Part shown: positions 1-5,027 of the stretch, in pieces
How the letters are laid out: each line of letters opens with the position of its first letter
Position numbering within the stretch: the stretch's first letter is position 1
Source of the DNA: Chloroflexota bacterium
Lineage (GTDB): Bacteria; Chloroflexota; FW602-bin22; JAMCYS01
Assembly: GCA_021847625.1 (NCBI GenBank)
Contig: JAJZQK010000204.1
Span: forward strand, 1-6,493
DNA length: 6,493 nt
Reading direction: 5' to 3'
The notes under the pieces: generated by a model
Databases searched by the model: none
What the model saw: the letters and a program-made list of their open reading frames with translations, nothing else
Told to the model about the DNA's origin: nothing
Program-made: the position numbers and the translations under genes

Positions 1-113
1 ACGTACTCGTTCTCGGCGTCCACCCCCGCGAGCGCCTCCACGAGGCAACGCGTGTAGCGACCGATGCCTGCCCCCTGGTTAATGGCTGGGGTGTAGTCGA
101 TGGCGATGCGCAT
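1..113 (-). CDS. GT4-type glycosyltransferase, N-terminal fragment (cut by left window edge)
   Basis: The ATG at 113-111 opens a frame that stays open to the window edge, giving 37 codons. It begins MRIAIDYTPAINQGAGIGRY and continues with TRCLVEALA and an acidic DAENEY stretch. This is the typical start of GT4 (glycogen-synthase-like, GT-B fold) glycosyltransferases: a first beta strand, then a glycine-rich GxGIGRY loop leading into a helix. Such enzymes are cytosolic or membrane-peripheral and add sugars from nucleotide-sugar donors to a growing glycan. An AGGG (125-122) lies 8 bases upstream of the ATG as a plausible ribosome binding site. The gene follows the membrane protein gene after a 13-base gap, so it is probably in the same operon. 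Donor and acceptor cannot be told from this fragment. The family call is fairly sure from the N-terminus alone, but the catalytic C-terminal half lies outside the window. Confidence 0.8.
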   Translation of the reverse strand, partial: MRIAIDYTPAINQGAGIGRYTRCLVEALAGVDAENEY

Positions 114-121
114 TGCGGCTA

Positions 122-125
122 CCCT
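122..125 (-). promoter_or_regulatory. Weak ribosome binding site for the GT4 gene
   Basis: AGGG on the minus strand sits in the 13-base gap between the membrane protein stop (TAG, 129-127) and the ATG at 113, with 8 bases of spacing. It is short, but well placed and it supports the chosen start. Confidence 0.45.
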
Positions 126-126
126 G

Positions 127-1212
127 CTACTTCCGCCGGCTCATTACGATGTAGACGAACATACCGAGGACGATGATGCTGCCGTAGCTGATGCTGCGGT
201 CGAGGATGGCGACCGACCAGACCGTTTCGTTGGCTATCTGCACGCCGCTGGCCGCGGCCGCCCAGGCGAAGGCCTTGACGATCAGCGCCTCGACCAGGCC
301 CAGGCCGGCTGGCGTGACCGGCAGGGCGGTGAGCGCCGCGGAGGCGAGGGCGATGAACGTGATCATGAGCAGCTCCGTGGGCAGGTCGGGAGAAAGATGC
401 ACGCCGAGCGACCAGGTAACGAAGAGAAGCCGTCCTGCTTCCGCCAACCAGGCTAGCAAGGTCATGGCCAGAATGAACGGGAAGTCCCGGAACGACCGCA
501 GTGCCCCTTCGTGAAAGCGGGTGTAGCGTTCCTGAAAGCGAGCCGGGACGAAGCGCTGGACCAGCGCATCCAGCTGGCGCATGGCCAGGAGGCCCAGGCC
601 GGCCACGCCGACGAGAACGAAGCCCAATTCGAGGGCGTGGCTGACGTCGGGGGGCAGCTTGTCGCGCATGCTGACCATCCCGGCCACGCTCAACAGCACC
701 AGGAGCACGGCCAGGTCGAGGAGACGCTCGGCGAGAATCGTGCCCATCCCCTTGAGCACGCGCACGCTGCCCTCCCGCTTTAGCATATAGGCGCGCACCA
801 GGTCGCCCAGCTTGGCAGGCACCAGGCAGTTGGCGAACCAGGAAACGTAGATTATCTGGGTAAGAACGGAAAGCGTCATCGGCCTCCCCGTCGGGTCGTC
901 CTCGCTCTTGGCGTTGGCCAGCATGCGCTGCCAGCGCAGGCCCCGAATAGGGAAGCCCAGGTAATAAATGGCGAAGCCCACGGCGTAGAGCCCGAGGTTG
1001 GCGCTGCCGATGGTCTGGATCGTGGCCCCGACGTCCATCTTCACGTTGCGCATCAATAGGTAGAGTATCAGGAAGGCGACGGCAAACGAGACGAGCGTCT
1101 TCAGGTTAAAGAAGCGCTTGGCTAACCCGATATCTTGCTCGGCGCCCTCTTCCGCCTCCGGGGGGGCCACCTCCGCGGGGACCTTGGCGGTCTCGGAATC
1201 GATCAGTTGCAT
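127..1212 (-). CDS. LPG-synthase-TM / UPF0104 family integral membrane protein (flippase-like)
   Basis: This is a 361-residue multi-pass membrane protein of the lysylphosphatidylglycerol synthase transmembrane family (PF03706, related to the MprF N-terminal half and archaeal AglD). Family marks, in order, are RGLRW (90-94), NCLVPAKLGDLVRAYML (128-144), ERLLD (162-166), LPVTPAGLGLVEAL (297-310) and LDR (337-339). There is no aminoacyl-transferase domain, so it is the stand-alone membrane part. The first 30 residues are acidic and Pro/Ala-rich and probably cytoplasmic. Stand-alone members often sit beside glycosyltransferases in polysaccharide loci and are suspected of moving or handling lipid-linked substrates, but their activity is not settled. 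The ATG lies inside the end of the upstream ligase gene (10-base overlap) and has a good ribosome binding site. A GT4 gene follows. The family call is strong; the flippase role is inference. Confidence 0.88.
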   Translation of the reverse strand: MQLIDSETAKVPAEVAPPEAEEGAEQDIGLAKRFFNLKTLVSFAVAFLILYLLMRNVKMDVGATIQTIGSANLGLYAVGFAIYYLGFPIRGLRWQRMLANAKSEDDPTGRPMTLSVLTQIIYVSWFANCLVPAKLGDLVRAYMLKREGSVRVLKGMGTILAERLLDLAVLLVLLSVAGMVSMRDKLPPDVSHALELGFVLVGVAGLGLLAMRQLDALVQRFVPARFQERYTRFHEGALRSFRDFPFILAMTLLAWLAEAGRLLFVTWSLGVHLSPDLPTELLMITFIALASAALTALPVTPAGLGLVEALIVKAFAWAAAASGVQIANETVWSVAILDRSISYGSIIVLGMFVYIVMSRRK

Positions 1213-2657
1213 GTTACCTTTCCCTCCCCATCCTCAAGACGGATAGCCAGCGCCAGGAGGAGTGCCAACTGGACGTTGAGCCCGTGCACCATGAGGTTAT
1301 CGAAGAAGTTATGCAGGGAAACCTGGGCGAGCACGCCCAGCACCCCCAGGGGAATCGCCCGCTCCCACCGGGTCAGCCCGACGCCCAGGGCGCGGTGGCG
1401 CCGCCAGACGGCCCTGATGGCGGCGACCCAGAAGACGAGGAACGCGCCGAGCCCGACGACGCCGGTCTCCGCCAGCAGGTTCAGGTACAGGTTGTGCGCG
1501 TGCCCCATGGCCTGGTTCCAGCCGGGCATCGCGAAGTCCGCGTAAGCCGTGGGATAGTTGCCCGGGCCCACCCCCAGGAAGGGATGTGCCTCGAACATCC
1601 CCCAGGCGGCCTGCCAGACGGCCATCCGTTCGACGATCGCCCAGTTGGCAGGGGTCAGCTTTACGGTTCGCACGTCGAAGACGCCGAAGTAGGAGACCAC
1701 CTGCACCAACCGCTGGCTGATCTGGCTGGGCAGCAGGTCGAAGGCGCCCAGCATCATCACGACCGCGCCCGCTAATGCCGCCGCCAGCAGCACCAGGAAG
1801 GCCCGCCGGCTGGCCAAGGAGGCCATAACGGCCACGGCCAGGGCGAGGCCCAGCAGGGCCCCCCGGGACATGCTGGCCAGCAAGGCCCCCCCCAGCAGTC
1901 CAAGGACGACGACCAGCGCGTAGAAGCCGACCTGACGCCGGGCCCGGCCGTCCCACCAGCCGGCCACGACGAGGGCGATGCTGAGCGGCAGGAGCGTCCC
2001 CAGATAGCCGGCATAGGGGTTGGGCTGGCCGAACGTGCCGTAGGCGCGCAGGAAGCCGCCCGTCCGGAAGCTGTCCGGGCCGAGGCGGAAGAGGAACTGG
2101 ACAAAGCCGATCGTCGCCTCGGCGGCGCCCGCGAGGAGCAGCAGGCCGAGCAGAACGGCCCGCCTCCCCCGGGTCGCCAATAGGTCGCTCGCGGTCAAGT
2201 AGACTATGAGTATCTCCAGCCAACGGATGCCTTCCTTGATGGCGGCCGGCAAGGCCACGGCGCGCAGCGTGGCCAGGCCAAAGGCGGCCAGCACGAGCAC
2301 GAGCGGGCGCAACAGCGCCACCCGCGGCGGCCGGCGCTCGGCCGTCGCCGCCAGGCGGACCGCCCAAGCCACCGTCAGGAGTCCCACCAGCGCCTCCGTC
2401 GAGCCGATGGCGGCGCCGCCGAGGTCGAGCTGCTTGAGCGACTCGAAGGGCACGGAGAAGGCCAGCATGTAGAGCGCCCAGTGCGGCCGGGCCAGGATGA
2501 GGATCGCCGCCCCTACGCCGGCCAGGAGCGCGGCGGCGATCGTAAGTGGCAAGATGGCCAGGGGCAGCGAGACCAGAAGGACGAGCGCGGCCCAGGCCAG
2601 CATCCTGGCGTCGAATCCGTATGGCGGGCGAATGGCGTTCCGTGCCGTCTCCAGCAT
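1203..2657 (-). CDS. O-antigen ligase/polymerase family membrane protein (second copy)
   Basis: This 484-residue protein has about ten or more hydrophobic segments and belongs to the O-antigen ligase family (Wzy_C, PF04932), which includes WaaL ligases and Wzy-like polymerases. These act at the outer face of the cytoplasmic membrane on lipid-linked glycans. Motifs seen are GTFGQPNPYAGYL (207-219), SMSRGALLG (262-270) with the arginine common in this family, EAHPFLGVGPGNY (356-368), GHAHNLYLNLLAETG (385-399) with the conserved His in the large periplasmic loop, and HNFFDN (449-454). The ATG at 2657 is one base after the TAG of the decarboxylase gene. AAGGAGAGG (2679-2671) lies 13 bases upstream, rather far, so coupling may help. 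The stop overlaps the next gene by 10 bases. It is a paralogue of the protein at 3600-5027. Ligase versus polymerase cannot be decided from sequence. Confidence 0.9.
   Translation of the reverse strand: MLETARNAIRPPYGFDARMLAWAALVLLVSLPLAILPLTIAAALLAGVGAAILILARPHWALYMLAFSVPFESLKQLDLGGAAIGSTEALVGLLTVAWAVRLAATAERRPPRVALLRPLVLVLAAFGLATLRAVALPAAIKEGIRWLEILIVYLTASDLLATRGRRAVLLGLLLLAGAAEATIGFVQFLFRLGPDSFRTGGFLRAYGTFGQPNPYAGYLGTLLPLSIALVVAGWWDGRARRQVGFYALVVVLGLLGGALLASMSRGALLGLALAVAVMASLASRRAFLVLLAAALAGAVVMMLGAFDLLPSQISQRLVQVVSYFGVFDVRTVKLTPANWAIVERMAVWQAAWGMFEAHPFLGVGPGNYPTAYADFAMPGWNQAMGHAHNLYLNLLAETGVVGLGAFLVFWVAAIRAVWRRHRALGVGLTRWERAIPLGVLGVLAQVSLHNFFDNLMVHGLNVQLALLLALAIRLEDGEGKVTCN
1217..1227 (-). 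promoter_or_regulatory. Ribosome binding site inside the ligase 2 coding end
   Basis: On the minus strand, GGAGG (1227-1223) and AAAGG (1221-1217) precede the ATG at 1212 with spacings of 10 and 4 bases. This is the clearest Shine-Dalgarno sequence in the window. It supports the MQLIDSE start even though that start lies within the preceding gene. Confidence 0.65.
1886..1893 (-). repeat. G8 homopolymer tract in ligase 2
   Basis: Eight consecutive G on the coding strand encode part of LLGGAL around residues 255-257. A one-base slip would shift the frame in mid-protein. The frame is intact here. Tracts of this length can arise by chance in GC-rich genes. Confidence 0.5.
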
Positions 2658-2658
2658 C

Positions 2659-3603
2659 CTAGGTTGCCAACCTCTCCTTGAACCAAGCGATAGTCCGGGC
2701 CAGGCCCTCCGCGAGGGGAACCCTGGGTTCCCAGCCGAGGCGCTCCCGGGCCCGGGTGATGTCGGGCTTGCGGCGGGTCGGGTCGTCCTGTGTCACGAGC
2801 GGCCGGAAGGTGATAGGCGAAGACGAGCCCGTCTCGCGCTTGATAATCTCGGCGAATTGGAGCACGGTGTGCTCGTCCGGGTTGCCCAGGTTGAACACGC
2901 CCCCCTTGGTGCCGGCGCTCCCCTGGGCCCGCACAAGGCCGTCGACGAGGTCGGACACATAGCAAAGGCTGCGCGTCTGCTGGCCGTCGCCGTAGACGGT
3001 GATCGGGTCGCCGCGCAGCGCCTGGGTGACGAAGTTGGGCACTATGCGCCCGTCCTCCGGGTCCGAGCGGGGCCCGTAGGTGTTGAATATGCGCACGATG
3101 CGGGCGTCGAGGCCGAACTCGCGCACGTAGGTGAACGTCAGCGCCTCGCCGAAGCGTTTGCTCTCGTCGTAGCAGCTGCGTTGGCCGTTGGGATTGACGT
3201 TGCCCCAGTACTCCTCCCGTTGGGGGTGCTCCAGGGGGTCCCCGTAGGCCTCGGAGGTGGAGGCGAAGAGGAACTTGGCCGCTCGCTTGCGCGCCAGTTC
3301 GAGCATCCTGTAGGTCCCCTGGCTGTTGGCGAGGGCGGTTTGCACGGGATGGCGCAGGTAGTCGGGCGGGCTGGCCGGGCTGGCCAGGTGGTAGATCGCC
3401 TCCACGTCCATCTCCTCCGCCAGCTGCTCGACTACGTCGTGGAGGACGAAATGGAAACGGCCATCGGGCAGCAGGTGGGCCACGTTGTGGCGGTGCCCGG
3501 TGATGAGGTTGTCCAGGCAGTAGACCTCGTTGCCCTCGCTTAGCAGTCGTTCGCACAGATGAGAGCCGATGAAGCCCGCTCCCCCTGTCACCAATATCCT
3601 CAA
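2659..3603 (-). CDS. NAD-dependent UDP-glucuronate decarboxylase-like SDR (UDP-xylose synthase type)
   Basis: This 314-residue extended short-chain dehydrogenase/reductase probably converts UDP-glucuronate to UDP-xylose in the cytosol. Visible features are the Rossmann TGGAGFIG (6-13), acidic D31 for NAD ribose, HLASPASPPDY (72-82), STSEAYGDP (115-123), EYWGNVNP (131-138), YDESK (Y145/K149), RIFNTYGPR (171-179), YGDGQQTRSLCYVSDLVDG (204-222) and DDPTRRKPD (273-281). HLASPASP, the SE pair, YWGNVNP and the RKP arginine (R278) are typical of UXS/ArnA-type decarboxylases and separate it from plain 4,6-dehydratases. The length matches bacterial UXS. The chosen start is TTG at 3603, because MRILVTGG keeps the first beta strand. 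No earlier in-frame start is evident, and the later GTG at 3591 would remove that strand. The start overlaps the upstream stop as TTGA. A closely related dehydratase/epimerase specificity cannot be excluded. Confidence 0.85.
   Translation of the reverse strand: MRILVTGGAGFIGSHLCERLLSEGNEVYCLDNLITGHRHNVAHLLPDGRFHFVLHDVVEQLAEEMDVEAIYHLASPASPPDYLRHPVQTALANSQGTYRMLELARKRAAKFLFASTSEAYGDPLEHPQREEYWGNVNPNGQRSCYDESKRFGEALTFTYVREFGLDARIVRIFNTYGPRSDPEDGRIVPNFVTQALRGDPITVYGDGQQTRSLCYVSDLVDGLVRAQGSAGTKGGVFNLGNPDEHTVLQFAEIIKRETGSSSPITFRPLVTQDDPTRRKPDITRARERLGWEPRVPLAEGLARTIAWFKERLAT
2671..2679 (-). promoter_or_regulatory. Distant ribosome binding site for ligase 2
   Basis: AAGGAGAGG on the minus strand lies in the last codons of the decarboxylase gene, 13 bases before the ATG at 2657. 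The match to Shine-Dalgarno is good but the spacing is long. Re-initiation after the TAG at 2661-2659 may contribute. Confidence 0.4.
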
Positions 3604-5027
3604 GGCACTGTGAGCCGCGCCTGACCCGGCCGACGGCTCTCCTCCTTCCCGTCTTGGTTGCTGGTAGATAACTCGTGAATGATATCAGATTGACGCAAGC
3701 TCTGTTGCGTGGCGACGAGCCCCTGCATCAGCCAGAACACGATTGCCAGATCGACGAGGAAATACGAGTTGTCCAGCAGACCGTGCGCCACCAGGCCGAC
3801 CGTGCTTGCCGCCAGCCCCAAGCCTGCCGCCCGCACCTCCTGCCGCGCGGCCCACTGCCAGAGGGACAGCGCCCTGTGCCAGAGGCGGGCGATGAACCAG
3901 AGGCCGCCGACCAGCCCGAGCAAGCCCGTGCTTAGCCAGAAATCGAGCAGGAGGTTGTGCGGATGGGAGAGTCCTGGCTCGGGCCAGGCTTCGGGCAGCA
4001 TATAGCGTTGGTAGAGCGTGTAGAAGTTGTCCAAGCCGATCCCCAGCAGCGGGTGGTCCTTGGCCATCTCCCAGCCGGCCTGCCAGACGTAGATCCGCCA
4101 GCGCCAGGTGGGCGAGTCGGGGCTGAGGTGCAGAGTTATGCGTTGGAGGTCGAGCAGGGAGCCCGCCGCGAACGCCAGCGCCAGACCGGCAAGGACGGCG
4201 AGGGCCAGCCGGTACTTGCGGGCAGCGACGGTGGCGGCGAACATGGCCACGGCGACGCTCAGCCAGGCGCCGATGGAGAAGGTGAGGGCCAGCGCCAGGC
4301 CAATCGGCAGCAGCGCCGCGGTATAGAGCGAGCGCCGCCGGGTCCCCCAGATGGTCAGACAGGCGCAGATCGGCGCGACGCGCCCCAGGAAGAGGCCCAG
4401 GTTGTTAGGTGAGCCGTAGAGGGCGCGCGCGCGGGCCACGCCCTCGGCCACAATCGTGTCGGTGGTGAACAGGTACTGATAGATCGCGTAGACGGAGACC
4501 GTGACTCCCGCCAGCACCAAGGCATCGACCAGGGCCAGGAACCTTGTCTCGTCCTTCACCAGGCGACGGATAAGCCAGTAGAGGACAATCGGCTCGACGA
4601 CGATTATGCGCAGGGAGCGCAGGTGCGTCCCCAGGTTCTCCGCGACAAATGTAGCCGCGAGCGCGCCGAGCAGGAAGAGCAGCAGCGGCCAATCGGGCCG
4701 GCCGAGGTGCGGGCGGGGCCAGGGCCCGCTCCGCCAGGTGAACCACGCTTCTCTTGCCAGCCAGCCGGCCAGACATCCCAGCAGCAGGAACTCCGTCGAC
4801 GAGAACGGCAGGGAGGCGAGACTCTTGGCGAGGGGGAAGAACGGCACCGAGACGACGACGAGCCCCAGGGCGAGGTCCGGCCGGATGGCCGCCCCCCCCA
4901 CGTAGAGCCCGGCCCCGGCCAGCGCCAGGGGCAGAAACGGGCCAAAAACGTAGGCCATTGCGCCGCCCAGCATCGCGATGCCGGCGGCCAGGCCTGGCCA
5001 GTGGGCTCGCGTTGGTTGCTCAAGCAT
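3600..5027 (-). CDS. O-antigen ligase/polymerase family membrane protein (first copy)
   Basis: This 475-residue polytopic membrane protein is of the O-antigen ligase family (PF04932), which acts on lipid-linked glycans at the outer face of the inner membrane. Motifs are YGSPNNLGLFLGR (204-216), TFSIGAWLS (249-257), VWQAGWEMAKDHPLLGIG (314-331), the loop motif SHPHNLLLDFWLSTGLLGL (354-372) with conserved His357, and AHGLLDN (414-420). At 249-257 the usual SRGA reads SIGA, so the common arginine is absent. The start chosen is ATG at 5027, which overlaps the hydrolase stop by 8 bases (ATGCTTGA). The frame is open upstream to 5174, but that extension reads as Ser/Arg/Pro-rich shadow of the hydrolase gene. 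No clear Shine-Dalgarno is seen, so coupling is likely. The last 35 residues are hydrophilic and encoded by unusually AT-rich DNA. It is paralogous to the protein at 1203-2657. Confidence 0.88.
   Translation of the reverse strand: MLEQPTRAHWPGLAAGIAMLGGAMAYVFGPFLPLALAGAGLYVGGAAIRPDLALGLVVVSVPFFPLAKSLASLPFSSTEFLLLGCLAGWLAREAWFTWRSGPWPRPHLGRPDWPLLLFLLGALAATFVAENLGTHLRSLRIIVVEPIVLYWLIRRLVKDETRFLALVDALVLAGVTVSVYAIYQYLFTTDTIVAEGVARARALYGSPNNLGLFLGRVAPICACLTIWGTRRRSLYTAALLPIGLALALTFSIGAWLSVAVAMFAATVAARKYRLALAVLAGLALAFAAGSLLDLQRITLHLSPDSPTWRWRIYVWQAGWEMAKDHPLLGIGLDNFYTLYQRYMLPEAWPEPGLSHPHNLLLDFWLSTGLLGLVGGLWFIARLWHRALSLWQWAARQEVRAAGLGLAASTVGLVAHGLLDNSYFLVDLAIVFWLMQGLVATQQSLRQSDIIHELSTSNQDGKEESRRPGQARLTVP
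3693..3710. repeat. Perfect 6-bp inverted repeat with 6-base loop
   Basis: The plus strand reads acgcaa, loop gctctg, ttgcgt. It lies in the coding end of ligase 1, about 90 bases before the decarboxylase start, within a 50-base patch (3661-3710) that is 44% GC against a clearly GC-rich background. On the transcript it is not followed by a U tract, so it is not an ordinary intrinsic terminator. It may be chance. Confidence 0.4.
4892..4899 (-). repeat. G8 homopolymer tract in ligase 1
   Basis: Eight consecutive G on the coding strand encode part of YVGGAA around residues 43-45, near the N-terminus. A one-base slip would truncate the protein early. The frame is intact in this sequence. Confidence 0.5.

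Noticed and set aside
1309..2367. Minus-strand 352-codon frame within ligase 2
   Set aside because: It is an alternate-frame shadow, Gly/Arg/Pro/Ala-rich, with none of the hydrophobic segments of the true protein.
2497..3543. Plus-strand open frame (348 codons) antisense to the decarboxylase gene
   Set aside because: Its composition is a shadow of the SDR gene, with Gly/Ala/Val/Arg-rich sequence and no family signature.
3655..3715. Definite sigma-70-type promoter in the AT-richer patch
   Set aside because: A TTGCGT hexamer is present on the minus strand, but no good -10 hexamer follows at 16-18 bases. It is kept only as a weak regulatory suspicion.
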